This document shows positions 1 to 10,436 of a DNA stretch of 64,000 nucleotides, piece by piece; within the stretch, counting starts at the first letter, position 1, and every line of letters starts with the position of its first letter. The stretch is from Salipiger bermudensis (lineage in GTDB: Bacteria; Pseudomonadota; Alphaproteobacteria; Rhodobacterales; Rhodobacteraceae), in NCBI RefSeq assembly GCF_019801965.1, contig NZ_JAHVIA010000008.1, positions 186,001 through 250,000 of the forward strand, given 5' to 3'. Under the pieces are notes generated by a model. It saw only the letters and a list, made by a program, of their open reading frames with translations, did no database searches and had not been told where the DNA came from. Made by a program: the position numbers and the translations under genes.

Positions 1-1980
1 ATCGGGGTTCGCCGTGTCGACATGGCGCACCCAGCAGAAGCCGTCGGGCAATTTGGGAAGAGTCAGCGCGGTGGCATCGCCGGAATTGAAGGCGAGATAG
101 ATCGCCTCCTCGCGCTGCGCGTATTTCGGGGTGCCGCTGGCCATGCGGAACTCGGCGCAAAGCACCCGCATGTGGCCGTTGGTCCAGTCGGCGCGGCTCA
201 TCTCGTCGCCGTCGGGGCGCCACCAGAACAGGTCGGTCACGCCGTCGACCTTGCGCGGGATCGAGTGCAGGAAGCGCTTCTGGCGCAGGATCGGGTGGGC
301 CTTGCGGAAGTTGATGAGCCAGCGCGTGAAGGCAAGGAAATCCTCGTCTGCGGCCTCCCAGTCGATCCAGGCGGTCTCATTGTCCTGCGCGTAGGCGTTG
401 TTGTTGCCGTTCTGAGAATTGCCGAGCTCGTCGCCGGCGAGGATCATCGGCGTGCCCTGGCTGAGCAGCAGCGTCGCCATCATGTTGCGCCGGCGCTGTG
501 CGCGCTTCTCGTTGATCTCCGTGTCGCCGGTGGGGCCCTCGACGCCGAAATTGTCGGAATAGTTCTCGCCGTGGCCGTCGCGGTTGTTCTCGCCGTTGGC
601 CTCGTTGTGACGCTCGGTATAGCTCACCACGTCCATCAGGGTGAAGCCGTCATGGGCGGTGAGCAGGTTGACCGAGGAGGTCGCCCGGCGGCCGGAATGA
701 TCGAACAGGCCGGCCGAGCCGGTGATCCGGTCGGCCATCACCGGCACATGGCCAAGATCGCCGCGCCAGAACCGCCGGACGCCATCGCGATACTGGTCGT
801 TCCACTCGGCGAAGGGCGGCGGATAGTTGCCAAGCTGATAGCCGCCCGGGCCGATGTCCCAAGGCTCCGCGATAAGCTTTTTCGTCGCAAGAACAGGATC
901 TTGCCGGATTGCCTTGAAGAAGGCGCCATTCGGGTCAAAGCCGGTTTCGGTGCGCCCCAGCGTCGAGCAGAGATCGAAGCGGAAGCCGTCGACCCCCATG
1001 GTGGTCGACCAGTAGCGCAGCGAGTCGAGCACCATGCGCAGCACCATCGGGTGCTCGATATTCACCGTGTTTCCGGTGCCTGTATCATTGATATAAAAGC
1101 GTTTATCTTCGTGCAGGCGATAGTAGGAGCGGTTGTCGAGCCCGCGGAAGGCGAAGGTCGGCCCGTTCTCGTCGCCCTCGCAGGTGTGGTTGTAGACCAC
1201 GTCGAGGATGACCTCGATGCCGACCGAGTGCAGCCGGGCAACCATGTACTGGAACTCCCAGAGCCGGCCGTGGCTGAGGTAGCGCGGCTCGGGCGCGAAA
1301 AAACCCAAAGTCTGGTAACCCCAATAGTTTACGAGGCCTTTCTTAACCAGAAAGCGATCATTGAGGAAGGCCTGCACCGGCAGCAGTTCGACGGCGGTGA
1401 TGCCGAGCTTGATCAGGTGTTCGAGCACCGGGTCGGAGGCCAGTGCGAGGAAATGCCCCGGGTGGTCGGCGCCGGGAAACTGCTTCGTGAGACCCTTCAC
1501 ATGGGCCTCGTAGATGATGCTTTCCTCGAGCGGCGTGTTGGGCGCCTCATGGCGGCCCCAGTCATAGCTGGTGTCCTCGACGACGCATTTCGGCATGTAG
1601 CGGGCGCTGTCATGCGGGTCGGGCGCCTCGGCGCCGCCATAGAGCGCCGCGTGCCAGGTTGGATGGCCGGTGAGGCGGCGCGCATAGGGGTCGATCAGCA
1701 GCTTGGCGGGGTTGAAGCGATGGCCCTCGCGCGGCGCAAACGGCCCCTCGACGCGGTATCCGTAGAGCTGGCCCGGCATCAGCCCGGGCACGCGGCCATA
1801 CCAGATATCGCCATCGCGCTCGGGCATCGGCAGCCGCGCGGTCTCGGTGCCGTGCTCGTCGAAGAGGCAGAGATGGACGGCCTCGGCATGCTCCGAGAAC
1901 ACGGCGAAATTGACGCCGTCGCCGTCGAAGCTCGCCCCGAGCGGCGCGGCGCATCCTGCCAGCATTTCCGGTCCGCTCAT
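1..1980 (-). CDS. glgX: Glycogen debranching enzyme GlgX (3' end outside window)
   Basis: Hydrolyses alpha-1,6 branches of glycogen that phosphorylase has trimmed. Read from the ATG at 1980 the frame is open to the window edge (660 codons), so the C-terminus is missing. The N-terminus begins [20 protein letters not shown] and has a CBM48-type fold signature (FAVFSEHAEAVHLCLFDEHG), followed by GH13 motifs: MGVDGFRFDL with the nucleophile Asp, LIAEPWD with the acid/base Glu, and LTAHDGFTL. Its start overlaps the glgA stop as ATGA (1977-1980), so it is probably translationally coupled as the last visible gene of the glgB-C-A-X operon. The long plus-strand open frame over this region is an antisense artefact of high GC. 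Confidence 0.95.
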   Translation of the reverse strand, partial: MSGPEMLAGCAAPLGASFDGDGVNFAVFSEHAEAVHLCLFDEHGTETARLPMPERDGDIWYGRVPGLMPGQLYGYRVEGPFAPREGHRFNPAKLLIDPYARRLTGHPTWHAALYGGAEAPDPHDSARYMPKCVVEDTSYDWGRHEAPNTPLEESIIYEAHVKGLTKQFPGADHPGHFLALASDPVLEHLIKLGITAVELLPVQAFLNDRFLVKKGLVNYWGYQTLGFFAPEPRYLSHGRLWEFQYMVARLHSVGIEVILDVVYNHTCEGDENGPTFAFRGLDNRSYYRLHEDKRFYINDTGTGNTVNIEHPMVLRMVLDSLRYWSTTMGVDGFRFDLCSTLGRTETGFDPNGAFFKAIRQDPVLATKKLIAEPWDIGPGGYQLGNYPPPFAEWNDQYRDGVRRFWRGDLGHVPVMADRITGSAGLFDHSGRRATSSVNLLTAHDGFTLMDVVSYTERHNEANGENNRDGHGENYSDNFGVEGPTGDTEINEKRAQRRRNMMATLLLSQGTPMILAGDELGNSQNGNNNAYAQDNETAWIDWEAADEDFLAFTRWLINFRKAHPILRQKRFLHSIPRKVDGVTDLFWWRPDGDEMSRADWTNGHMRVLCAEFRMASGTPKYAQREEAIYLAFNSGDATALTLPKLPDGFCWVRHVDTANPD

Positions 1981-3389
1981 GCGGGGCGGACCATCTCTGC
2001 GTAAAGCGCCGCGTAGGTGGCGGCGGATTGGTCCCAGCCCACCGGGGCGGCCATCGCGTTGGTCATCATCTTCGTCCAGGTATCTCGATCCTGGTAGAGA
2101 TTGACCAGTTTCATCAGGGCCTGCGCAAGGGCTTGCGCGGTCAACGGGTGGAACTGGAGCCCCGTTGCCGCACCGGCTGCCAATCCTGCAGGCGATGCGT
2201 TGATCACCGTGTCGGCGAGCCCGCCGGTCAGGCCGACCACCGGCAGGGTGCCGTGGCGCAGCCCGTAGAGCTGGGTGAGGCCGCAGGGCTCGAATCGTGA
2301 CGGCACGAGAATGGCGTCGCCCCCCGCGATCATCCGCCGCGCCAGCGCCTCGTCATAGCCGATCTGGACCGCGACGCCGGGATGCGCTTCGGCATAGCCC
2401 TGGAAGGCGCGCTCGAACACCCGGTCGCCGCTGCCGAGCAGCACCAGCTGTCCGCCGCGGTCGAGCAGCGCGGGCAGGGCCTGCAGGAGGATGTCGAGCC
2501 CCTTCTGCTCGGTCAGCCGCGAGACCAGCACGCAGACCGGGCCGGGCCAGTCCGGCAGGCCGAACTCGTCGCGCAGCGCGGCGCGGTGCTCGGCCTTGCC
2601 CTCGGGGCTGGTGTAGGGCGGCATCCAAAGCGCTTCGTCGATGCCGTTGAGAATGCCCGAGAGATCCTCCTGACGCTCGCGCAGAACGCCGTCGAGCCCC
2701 ATGCCGTATTCCTCGGTCATCAGCTCGGAGGCATAGGTGGGCGAGACGGTCGAGAGTTTATCCGCGTAGACAAGACCGGCCTTCAAAGAGCTGATATTGT
2801 TCCAGTATTCGTATCCTCGCTCATTGAATTCCGAGCGCGGAAGGCCGAGCCGGGAGATCATCGAGGCGGGCGACAGGCCCTGGAAGGCGATGTTGTGAAT
2901 GGTCATCAGCGAAGCGACGCGATTGCTGGCGCCAAGCTCGCGGAGATAGAGCGGCGCGTAGCCGGCCTGCCAGTCGTGGCAGTGCATGATCTGCGGAAAC
3001 CAGCCCTCGATGCCGTCGGCGCAGATCATCGCCGCGGCCACCGAGAGCGCCGCGAAGCGCTCAGCGTTGTCGGGGTAATCGCGGCCGTGGCTGTCGAGAT
3101 AGGGGCCGCCATCGCGGTCGAATAGATGCGGCGCGTCGAGCGCGTAGAGCACCTGGTCGCCGAGCGCGCCGCGATAGACGCGGGCGAAGCCGCCGAACAG
3201 GTCATCCCATTCGGCCACCTTGCGGCGCCGGCCGACCTCGGCCATCACCTTGGGATAGCCGGGCAGCAGGGTACGCATCTCGACGCCCTTGGCAGCCAGC
3301 GCGCCGGGCAGCGCGCCCGCCACGTCCGCGAGCCCTCCAGTCTTGATGAGCGGCACGCATTCCGACGTGACGGACAGGACCTTGGTCAT
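1977..3389 (-). CDS. glgA: Glycogen synthase (ADP-glucose type)
   Basis: Transfers glucose from ADP-glucose to the growing alpha-1,4-glucan (GT5). The protein is 470 aa, normal for bacterial GlgA. The start [20 protein letters not shown] contains the [13 protein letters not shown] substrate-binding loop at about residues 16-28, and the C-terminal half has the GT-B donor-site motif ([21 protein letters not shown]). An upstream in-frame extension exists, but the start at 3389 is chosen because it begins the conserved domain and overlaps the glgC stop as ATGA. It sits between glgC and glgX, with ATGA overlaps at both ends, so the three proteins are probably made from one coupled message. Confidence 0.97.
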   Translation of the reverse strand: MTKVLSVTSECVPLIKTGGLADVAGALPGALAAKGVEMRTLLPGYPKVMAEVGRRRKVAEWDDLFGGFARVYRGALGDQVLYALDAPHLFDRDGGPYLDSHGRDYPDNAERFAALSVAAAMICADGIEGWFPQIMHCHDWQAGYAPLYLRELGASNRVASLMTIHNIAFQGLSPASMISRLGLPRSEFNERGYEYWNNISSLKAGLVYADKLSTVSPTYASELMTEEYGMGLDGVLRERQEDLSGILNGIDEALWMPPYTSPEGKAEHRAALRDEFGLPDWPGPVCVLVSRLTEQKGLDILLQALPALLDRGGQLVLLGSGDRVFERAFQGYAEAHPGVAVQIGYDEALARRMIAGGDAILVPSRFEPCGLTQLYGLRHGTLPVVGLTGGLADTVINASPAGLAAGAATGLQFHPLTAQALAQALMKLVNLYQDRDTWTKMMTNAMAAPVGWDQSAATYAALYAEMVRPA

Positions 3390-4651
3390 TTCTCGGCTTC
3401 CCTCCGATCCAGCATGCGCTGGGTGATGAGCGTCACGCCACCTTGGGTGACGCGGAACCACTTGGCGTCTTCCTCGGGATCCTCGCCGACGACGAGTCCC
3501 TCGGGGATATGTACACCGCGGTTTATGACAACATTTGTAAGCCGCGCGTGACGCGACACGTTGACGTAGGGCAGCGCCACCACCCCCTGCAGCGAGGCGT
3601 AGGAATTGGTGTGGCACATGGTGTAGAGCAGCGAATTGCGGATCTCGGTGCCCGAGACGATGCAGCCGCCCGAAATCATCGAGCTGACGGCGGAGCCGCG
3701 CCGGTCTTCCTCGTCGTGGATGAACTTGGCCGGCGGGACGAGCTCGGAATAGGTCCAGATCGGCCAGTCGCGATCCCAGAGGTCGAGATCGGGCGAGAAA
3801 TCCGTCAGGTCGATATTGGCCTTCCAGAACGCATCCACGGTGCCGACGTCGCGCCAGTAGGCCGGCGCATCGGGCCGCGAGCGCACGCAGCTGTCCTCGA
3901 AACGGTGGGCCTGTGCGGTGCCCTTGGCGACGATCTCGGGGATCATGTCATTGCCGAAATCGTGGCTCGAGGCATCGTTGGCCATGTCCTCCATCAGCCG
4001 CTCGCGCAGGTAATGCCAGTTGAAGACATAGATCCCCATCGACACGAGGGTCTTCTCGGGATCGTCGGGCAGGCCCGGCGGGTCGGCGGGCTTCTCGAGG
4101 AACGAGGTGATGCGGTCGCGGCTGTCGACGGCCATGCAGCCAAAGGCGCTGGCCTCCGGGCGGTCCACGGTGAGGCAGCCCACGGTGACCTCGGCGCTGG
4201 TCTCGACATGCTGCCGGATCATCGCCTCGTAATCCATCTTGTAGATGTGGTCGCCGGCGAGGATGACGATGTAGTCGATATCGTAGCTGTCGATGATGTC
4301 GATGTTCTGCGCCACCGCATCGACGGTGCCGCGATACCACATGCCTTCCGAGACGCGCTGCGAGGCGGGCAGGATGTCGAGGAACTCGTTGCGCTCGGCG
4401 CGGAAGAAATTCCAGCCGCGTTGGCAGTGGCGGATCAGGCTGTGCGCCTTGTACTGGGTCGCCAGCGCGATCTTGCGGATGCCGGAGTTGAGCGCGTTCG
4501 ACAGCGCGAAATCGATGATCCGTGCCTTGCCGCCGAAATAGACCGCCGGTTTCACCCGGCTGTTGGTCAGCTCGTGCAGCCGCGAGCCGCGACCTCCCGC
4601 CAGAACGAAGGCCATGCTTCGCCCCGACAGCCTCTGGTTCGTCCAAGGCAT
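3386..4651 (-). CDS. glgC: Glucose-1-phosphate adenylyltransferase
   Basis: Makes ADP-glucose from glucose-1-phosphate and ATP, the committed step of bacterial glycogen synthesis. The protein is 421 aa from the chosen start. The nucleotidyltransferase signature ([20 protein letters not shown]) lies near the N-terminus, followed by [10 protein letters not shown] and GTADAVAQ-like (GTVDAVAQN) motifs; the C-terminal third is a left-handed beta-helix type domain. Two ATGs lie six bases apart (4657 and 4651). The inner one is preferred because a GGAGG sits seven bases before it, whereas it abuts the outer ATG. The stop overlaps the glgA start (ATGA). In this enzyme family activity is usually set allosterically by glycolytic intermediates; that is family knowledge, not visible here. 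Confidence 0.97.
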   Translation of the reverse strand: MPWTNQRLSGRSMAFVLAGGRGSRLHELTNSRVKPAVYFGGKARIIDFALSNALNSGIRKIALATQYKAHSLIRHCQRGWNFFRAERNEFLDILPASQRVSEGMWYRGTVDAVAQNIDIIDSYDIDYIVILAGDHIYKMDYEAMIRQHVETSAEVTVGCLTVDRPEASAFGCMAVDSRDRITSFLEKPADPPGLPDDPEKTLVSMGIYVFNWHYLRERLMEDMANDASSHDFGNDMIPEIVAKGTAQAHRFEDSCVRSRPDAPAYWRDVGTVDAFWKANIDLTDFSPDLDLWDRDWPIWTYSELVPPAKFIHDEEDRRGSAVSSMISGGCIVSGTEIRNSLLYTMCHTNSYASLQGVVALPYVNVSRHARLTNVVINRGVHIPEGLVVGEDPEEDAKWFRVTQGGVTLITQRMLDRREAEK

Positions 4652-4725
4652 GTCCATTCCTCCTACATTGTCCGGTCGCCTCTCCCCCGTGGTTTGGTGA
4701 CCGCTTGAAATGCCCCGTCAGCTAC

Positions 4726-6912
4726 TCAGGTGTCGCGCACCAGGTAGATGGTCGAGAGCGGGGGCAGCATCACGTCGGCATGCGCCGGTTGCCCGTGATA
4801 CGCGCCCTCCTGGGCCTCGACAGATCCGTAATTGCCGCGATTGCCGCCGCCATAGATCTCGGCATCGCTGTTGAGCGCCTCGCGCCAAATGCCGGCGGAT
4901 GGCATCCCGAGCCGGTAGGCGCCGTGCTCCTGCGGCGTGAAGTTGCAGATCACCACGACCTCCGGGTCGTCCGGGCCGCCGCGCCGCACCCAGGAGAACA
5001 CCGAATTCTGCGAGTCGCCGCCGTTGATCCACTGGAAGCCGTCCTCGAAGCAGTCCTTCGCGTGCAGCGCTGGCGTGTCGCGGTAGAGGTGGTTGAGATC
5101 GCGCACGAGGTGCTGGATGCCGGCGTGCTGCGGGTTGGAGAGACACTCCCAGTCGACCTGCGCGTCGTGGTTCCACTCGCTGCGTTGCGCCAGCTCCTGG
5201 CCCATGAACAGCAGCTTCTTGCCCGGGTGGCCCCACATGAAGCCATAGTAGCTGCGCAGGTTGGCGAATTTCTCCCAGTCGCTGCCCGGCATCTTGCCCA
5301 GCATCGAGCCCTTGCCATGCACCACCTCGTCGTGGCTGATCGGCAGGATGAAGTTCTCCGAGAAGGCATAGACCAGCCCGAACGTCATCTGGTGGTGATG
5401 GTAGGAGCGGTGGATCGGGTCCTTCTTCATGTATTCCAGGGTGTCGTTCATCCACCCCATGTTCCACTTGAAGCCGAAGCCGAGCCCGCCCTGATCGACG
5501 GGCTGCGACACGCCGGGATAGGCGGTGCTTTCCTCGGCCACGGTCATGATGCCCGGGTTCTCGCCATAGCTGGCGATGTTCATCCGTTGCAGCACCGCGA
5601 TGGCCTCGTAATTCTCGCGCCCGCCATCCTTATTGGGGACCCATTCACCGGGGCTGCGCGAGTAGTCGCGGTAGAGCATCGAGGCCACCGCATCGACGCG
5701 CAGACCGTCGGCGTGGAATTCCTCGAGCCAGTAGAGCGCGTTGGCGGTCAGGAAATTCGAGACCTCGGCCCGGCCGTAATTGTAGATCAGCGTGTTCCAG
5801 TCCTTGTGGAAGCCCTCGCGCGGGTCGGCATGCTCGTAGAGCGCGGTGCCGTCAAACTGGCCGAGCCCGTGCGGATCGGACGGGAAGTGGCCCGGCACCC
5901 AGTCGAGGATGACCCCGACGCCGGCGCGGTGGGCGGCGTTCATCAGGTCGCGGAACTCGTTGGGCAAGCCGCAGCGGATGGTCGGCGCAAACATGCCGAT
6001 GGGCTGGTAGCCCCAGGAGCCGTCGAACGGATACTCGCTGATCGGCATCAGCTCGATATGGGTGAAGCCCATTTCCTTGACGTAGGCGATCAGCTCGTCG
6101 GAGGCCTCGATATAGGAGATCGGGCGGCCCCAGTCCTTGCGGCGCCAGGAGGGCAGGTGGACCTCGTAGACCGAAATCGGCGCCTCGCGGTTCTGCATCG
6201 CCTCGCGCTTGGTCATCCAGTCGCCATCGGACCAGCCGTATTCGCGGATGTCGCGCACGATCGAGGCGTTGGCGGGCGGGTGCTCGGAGCCGAAGCCCAC
6301 CGGGTCGGCCTTGCGCGGCTGGAGATTGCCGTCGGGCCCGACGATCTCGTAGCGGTAGAAGGCGCCGTCGCCCACGTTGGGGATGAAGATTTCCCACACG
6401 CCTGTGGCGCCGCGCTTGCGCATGGTGTGACGCAGCCCGTCCCACCAGTTGAAATCGCCAACAACCGAGACGCGGCGGGCATTGGGGGCCCAGACGGCGA
6501 AATGCGTGCCCTGGCAGCCCTCGTGCTCCATCACGTGGGCGCCGAGCGCTTCCCAGAGCCGCAGGTGGCTGCCTTCGCCGAGCAGGTATTCGTCCATCTC
6601 GCCGAGCACGGGGCCGAAACGATAGGCGTCCTCGAAATCCCACTCGGCGTCGTTTGCCGCGCCGCGCAGGTGATAGGGTTTGTCGCCCGGGACCTTGCCG
6701 CGGAAGATGCCGGGGGCATCGGCGAGCGGCTCGAGCGGGTGGGTGTCCTTGCCGATCACGGCCCACATCTGGCGGGCGCCGGGGTCGAAGGCGGTGACGT
6801 AGCGGTCACCGCCCTCTGTCCTGTGCGGCCCGAGCAGGGCGAATGGATCGTCATGCTGACCTTGGGTCAGGCGATGAAATTCCGAGACGGGAGGGTGATT
6901 TGCATCGGTCAT
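4726..6912 (-). CDS. glgB: 1,4-alpha-glucan branching enzyme
   Basis: Introduces alpha-1,6 branches into glycogen. The protein is 728 aa, the standard GlgB length. Order: N-terminal carbohydrate-binding modules (CBM48, with HFAVWAPNARRVSVVGDFN), GH13 catalytic barrel, C-terminal beta domain. Catalytic motifs are visible: GLRVDAVASMLY (nucleophile Asp near residue 404), VAEESTAYP (acid/base Glu near 458) and ISHDEVVHGKGS. The start at MTDANHPPVSEF (6912) is preferred over an in-frame upstream Met at 6960, which would add a non-conserved basic stretch. It lies 74 bases before glgC and 62 bases after glgP on the same strand. Confidence 0.97.
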   Translation of the reverse strand: MTDANHPPVSEFHRLTQGQHDDPFALLGPHRTEGGDRYVTAFDPGARQMWAVIGKDTHPLEPLADAPGIFRGKVPGDKPYHLRGAANDAEWDFEDAYRFGPVLGEMDEYLLGEGSHLRLWEALGAHVMEHEGCQGTHFAVWAPNARRVSVVGDFNWWDGLRHTMRKRGATGVWEIFIPNVGDGAFYRYEIVGPDGNLQPRKADPVGFGSEHPPANASIVRDIREYGWSDGDWMTKREAMQNREAPISVYEVHLPSWRRKDWGRPISYIEASDELIAYVKEMGFTHIELMPISEYPFDGSWGYQPIGMFAPTIRCGLPNEFRDLMNAAHRAGVGVILDWVPGHFPSDPHGLGQFDGTALYEHADPREGFHKDWNTLIYNYGRAEVSNFLTANALYWLEEFHADGLRVDAVASMLYRDYSRSPGEWVPNKDGGRENYEAIAVLQRMNIASYGENPGIMTVAEESTAYPGVSQPVDQGGLGFGFKWNMGWMNDTLEYMKKDPIHRSYHHHQMTFGLVYAFSENFILPISHDEVVHGKGSMLGKMPGSDWEKFANLRSYYGFMWGHPGKKLLFMGQELAQRSEWNHDAQVDWECLSNPQHAGIQHLVRDLNHLYRDTPALHAKDCFEDGFQWINGGDSQNSVFSWVRRGGPDDPEVVVICNFTPQEHGAYRLGMPSAGIWREALNSDAEIYGGGNRGNYGSVEAQEGAYHGQPAHADVMLPPLSTIYLVRDT

Positions 6913-6974
6913 GCCTCGGACTTTAGTGCGATTGACGCGAGCTGCAATGACTCGCATCAACTCTTATCGCGGGA

Positions 6975-9359
6975 TCAGTCGAGCAAAGACTTGGCGTCCC
7001 AGATGTCTTTCATGTAGCCGCGGATCGTTCGGTCGGACGAGAACCAGCCCGAGCGCGCGGTGTTGAACGCGGCCATCCGGGCCCAGCCCTGCTGGTCCTT
7101 GAAGGCGGCATCCACCTCGCGCTGCGCGCGCCAGTAATCGCTGAAATCGGAGCACACGAGGAAGTAATCCGCGCCCTCGAGATTGCCGGTGATGTTGTGG
7201 TAGCGCTCGGGCTCGGAGGGCGAGAAACGGCCCTCGCGGATCACCTCGAGCGCCCGGGCGAGACGCGGATCGGCGGCGATGGCCTTCTGCGCGTGGCTCT
7301 CGACCATGCGGCGCTCCATAACCTCCTCCGCGGTCATGCCGAAGAGGAAGAAGTTCTCCGCACCGACGTGATCGCGGATCTCGACATTGGCGCCGTCAAG
7401 CGTTCCGACCGTGGGCGCGCCGTTGAGCGCGAACTTCATGTTGCCGGTGCCAGAGGCTTCCTTGCCCGCGGTCGAGATTTGCTCGGAGAGATCCGCCGCC
7501 GGCACCAGCCGCTCGGCCAGCGTGACGTTGTAGTTCGGCAGGAAGGCGATCTTGAGATACTTGTTGGTTACCGGGTCGGCATTGATCACCGCCGCCGCGT
7601 CATTGATCAGGCGGATGATGTCCTTGGCGAAGAAATAGCCCGGTGCGGCCTTGCCGGCAAAGAGCTTGAGGCGCGGCGTCCAGTCGGCATCCGGGTTGTC
7701 GCGGATCTCGAGCCAGTGGGCGATGGTCTCGAGGATGTTGAGGTGCTGGCGCTTGTACTCGTGCAGGCGCTTGATCTGCACGTCGAAGACCATGTCGGGA
7801 TCGACATGGAAGCCATGCGTCTGACCCATCCAGTTCGACAGCTCGACCTTGTTGTCGCGCTTGACCTTGGAATAGCGGTCGAGCCAGCCGGCATCCTCGA
7901 TGTAGGGCTCGAGCTTCTCGAGCTGCTCGAGATCATCGACCCAGTCGGCTCCGATCGACTCTGTGATCAGTCCGGCGAGGCGCGGGTTGCAGGCCAGGAG
8001 CCAGCGCCGCGGCGTGACGCCGTTGGTCTGGTTGACGATGCGGTCGGGGTGCAGGTTGTGCAGCTCTTCGAAGACGGTGGTCTTCATTAGCTCGGTGTGC
8101 AGCGCCGAGACGCCGTTGACCTTATGCGCCATGACGAAGGAGAGCTGGCCCATCTTGACCTGGTGGTCGGCGCGCATCGACTGGGTGCGCGAGGGATTGC
8201 GGTTGGCGTGCTCGTTGTCGATCTGGTCGATGATCTGGATGTGGCGCGGCAGCAGCCGGCCGAACAGCGCCTCGCCCCAGCTTTCAAGCGCCTCGGGCAG
8301 TAGGGTGTGGTTGGTGTAGCTGAGCGTGTTGCGGGCGATGTCCATCGCCTCGGCGAAGGGGATGCCGCGCTCGTCATGCAGGATGCGGATGAGCTCGGGC
8401 CCGGCGATGGCCGGGTGGGTGTCGTTGAGCTGGATCGCCACCTTGGAGGGCAGCTTGCGCAGGTCGCCGAACTGGTTGTTGAAGCGGCGCAGGATGTCGC
8501 GCAGGGCGGCGCCGGTCAGGAAGTACTCCTGCTTGAGGCGCAGCTCCTTGCCCTGTTCGGTGGTGTCGTCGGGGTAGAGCACGCGGGAGATCGTGCGCGC
8601 CAGCGCCTCGGGGGCGGCGGCGGCGGCATAGTCGCCATGGTTGAAGGCGGCGAGGTCGAACGGGTGGATGGCGCGGCCCGACCACAGGCGCAGGGTGTTG
8701 GCCCAGCGGCCCTTCCAGCCCACCACCGGCGTGTCGAAGGCCTCGGCCTCGACCTCTTCGGCCGGATGCCAGCGCACGGTCTCACCGTGGTTGGTCACAT
8801 GACCGCCGAAGCCGATGCGGTAGCGGACCTCGGGGCGCTCGAATTCCCAGGCGTGGCGCTGGCCGAGCCAGAGCTCGGGCTGCTCGACCTGGCGGCCGCC
8901 GACGAAGCTCTGCCGGAACAGGCCGTGCTCGTAGCGGATGCCGTAGCCATGCGCCGGGCAGCCGATGGTCGACAGGCTCTCGAGGAAGCAGGCGGCGAGA
9001 CGGCCAAGGCCACCATTGCCCAGCGCTGCATCCGGCTCATCTGCCAGCACTTCGTTGTAATCCTTGGAGAACTCGGCCAGAGCGGATTTCGCCTCCTCGA
9101 CCAGCTCGAGATTGACGATGCCATCTTCGAGCAGGCGGCCGATGAGGAATTCCATCGACAGGTAATAGACCCGCTTGGCGCCGGTCTCGTAGGTCTGGTG
9201 GGTGGCCTTGAACCAGGCATCGACGATGCGGTCGCGCACCGCGTAGCTCAGCGCCATGCGCCAGTCTTCGAGGATGGCGTGCTCGGGATCCTTGCCGAAG
9301 GAATAGGTCAGATGGCGCAGGATCGAGTCGCGCAGGGAGGGCGTGGAGAGTTGCAGCAT
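6975..9359 (-). CDS. glgP: Glycogen/maltodextrin phosphorylase
   Basis: PLP-dependent GT35 phosphorylase that releases glucose-1-phosphate from alpha-1,4-glucan ends. The 794 aa match the family size. The PLP site EASGTGNMKFALNGAPTVGT is present, with the Schiff-base Lys near residue 642; GNGGLGRLAACFLES and INPxx-type N-terminal motifs (YYLSMEFLIGRLLEDG) are also seen. The start at 9359 gives a normal N-terminus, but the Shine-Dalgarno sequence is weak. It is first in the glg block, after a 93-base gap from glk that contains an AglR-like half-palindrome (9418-9427), so it may have its own promoter. Together with GlgX it makes storage reversible. Confidence 0.97.
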   Translation of the reverse strand: MLQLSTPSLRDSILRHLTYSFGKDPEHAILEDWRMALSYAVRDRIVDAWFKATHQTYETGAKRVYYLSMEFLIGRLLEDGIVNLELVEEAKSALAEFSKDYNEVLADEPDAALGNGGLGRLAACFLESLSTIGCPAHGYGIRYEHGLFRQSFVGGRQVEQPELWLGQRHAWEFERPEVRYRIGFGGHVTNHGETVRWHPAEEVEAEAFDTPVVGWKGRWANTLRLWSGRAIHPFDLAAFNHGDYAAAAAPEALARTISRVLYPDDTTEQGKELRLKQEYFLTGAALRDILRRFNNQFGDLRKLPSKVAIQLNDTHPAIAGPELIRILHDERGIPFAEAMDIARNTLSYTNHTLLPEALESWGEALFGRLLPRHIQIIDQIDNEHANRNPSRTQSMRADHQVKMGQLSFVMAHKVNGVSALHTELMKTTVFEELHNLHPDRIVNQTNGVTPRRWLLACNPRLAGLITESIGADWVDDLEQLEKLEPYIEDAGWLDRYSKVKRDNKVELSNWMGQTHGFHVDPDMVFDVQIKRLHEYKRQHLNILETIAHWLEIRDNPDADWTPRLKLFAGKAAPGYFFAKDIIRLINDAAAVINADPVTNKYLKIAFLPNYNVTLAERLVPAADLSEQISTAGKEASGTGNMKFALNGAPTVGTLDGANVEIRDHVGAENFFLFGMTAEEVMERRMVESHAQKAIAADPRLARALEVIREGRFSPSEPERYHNITGNLEGADYFLVCSDFSDYWRAQREVDAAFKDQQGWARMAAFNTARSGWFSSDRTIRGYMKDIWDAKSLLD

Positions 9360-9416
9360 GGGCTTTGGGCTCGCTCGATAGGGTCAGAGGTGCTCCTGAG
9401 CGGAGTATGCTGCTAT

Positions 9417-9430
9417 CAATAGCGCTTCCG
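9417..9430. promoter_or_regulatory. Weak AglR-like operator upstream of glgP
   Basis: The core ATAGCGCTT at 9419-9427 matches the AAAGCGCTT core of the two sites near aglR at 8 of 9 bases. It lies in the glk-glgP gap, 58 bases before the glgP start. This is inference from similarity only; the right half is degenerate. Confidence 0.4.
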
Positions 9431-9452
9431 GTCAGAATACAAGGTTACCGTC

Positions 9453-10436
9453 CTACTGGTCCTGCAATTGCAGCTGTTCGGTCAGGTGACATGCACAACC
9501 GGTAAGCGCTGCGAAGTCATCGGTGACCAGATGCACGGGGAACTGATCCATGAAGGTGCTGAACCGTCCCTTGTCGCGGAAGCCCTCGGTAAACCCGTTG
9601 TCGAGCAGGTAGGGGCCGAAATGGCGCGCCACGCCGCCGATCAGGTAGAGCCCGCCGAAGGGCAGGGTGATCAGCGCCAGATCGCCGCAGACCCGCCCCA
9701 GCAGCCGCGAGAAGGTCTCGACGGCGCGGGCGGCGCGGGGATCGCCCGCTTCCTTCAGTGCCATGATCTCGGCGGCGGACTTGTCGATCTCGGCGGCCTC
9801 GGTGACGCCATCCTCGTCGCAGAGCCAGTTCCAGATCCGTTCGAAGCCGCGCCCGGAGAGGAAATGCTCGACCCCGGCGCCGTCATGCTTGCGCGAGACG
9901 TATTGGAACAGCCGCAGCTCGTCATCCGAGCGCAGCGCCAGCGTGGCGTGGCCGGCCTCGCCCGGGGGTACCAGCGTCTGCTCGCCGAGCCGGTACACCG
10001 GCGCCGCGTTCATGCCGGTGCCGACGCCCACCACCAGCCGCGCCGAGTGCGGGCTGGCGGGCGCGCCCCTGTGCAGGGTGGTGAGGTTCTCGACGGGGAT
10101 GTGCCCCAGCGCATGGCCCTGCGCCTGCATGTCGTTGAGCACCGCGAGGGTCTTTGCGCCGGTGGCCTCGTGCAGGATCTCGCGGTTCACCTCCCAGTCG
10201 AGATTGGTGAGCTTGCCGGCACTGTCGCGCACCGGCCCCGCCATGGCGACGCAGGCGGCATCCGGTTCGATCTCGGCGGCGGTCAGGTAATCGCGCAGCA
10301 CCGCGCCGATGCCGCTCCACTCGGAATTGCGGTAGCGCTTGACGCTGGCCTCCTGCACGGTCGGTCCGGCGGCCAGGGCCACGCGGGTGTTGGTGCCGCC
10401 GATATCGGCGAGAACTGCGGTGATCGCGTGGCTCAT
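9453..10436 (-). CDS. glk: Glucokinase
   Basis: ATP-dependent phosphorylation of glucose released by the alpha- and beta-glucosidases encoded nearby. The protein is 327 aa. The N-terminal phosphate-binding motif AVLADIGGTNTRVAL is typical of the bacterial Glk family; NLDWEVNREIL, GVGTGMNAA and PPGEAGHATLALR are further family motifs. The start at MSHAITAVLADIGG (10436) has an AGGG-type ribosome site and overlaps the beta-glucosidase stop as ATGA; a longer in-frame upstream extension lies entirely inside that gene and is rejected. Feeding glucose-6-phosphate to glycogen synthesis would also need phosphoglucomutase, which is not in the visible region. Confidence 0.95.
   Translation of the reverse strand: MSHAITAVLADIGGTNTRVALAAGPTVQEASVKRYRNSEWSGIGAVLRDYLTAAEIEPDAACVAMAGPVRDSAGKLTNLDWEVNREILHEATGAKTLAVLNDMQAQGHALGHIPVENLTTLHRGAPASPHSARLVVGVGTGMNAAPVYRLGEQTLVPPGEAGHATLALRSDDELRLFQYVSRKHDGAGVEHFLSGRGFERIWNWLCDEDGVTEAAEIDKSAAEIMALKEAGDPRAARAVETFSRLLGRVCGDLALITLPFGGLYLIGGVARHFGPYLLDNGFTEGFRDKGRFSTFMDQFPVHLVTDDFAALTGCACHLTEQLQLQDQ

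Noticed and set aside
22-2004. Long plus-strand open frame of about 660 codons opposite glgX
   Set aside because: It is antisense to a clear GlgX reading with GH13 motifs and has no recognisable motifs; high third-position GC keeps the opposite strand open.
4522-7017. Plus-strand open frame of about 830 codons opposite glgB
   Set aside because: It mirrors glgB and has His/Ala/Val-rich low-complexity translation with no domain.
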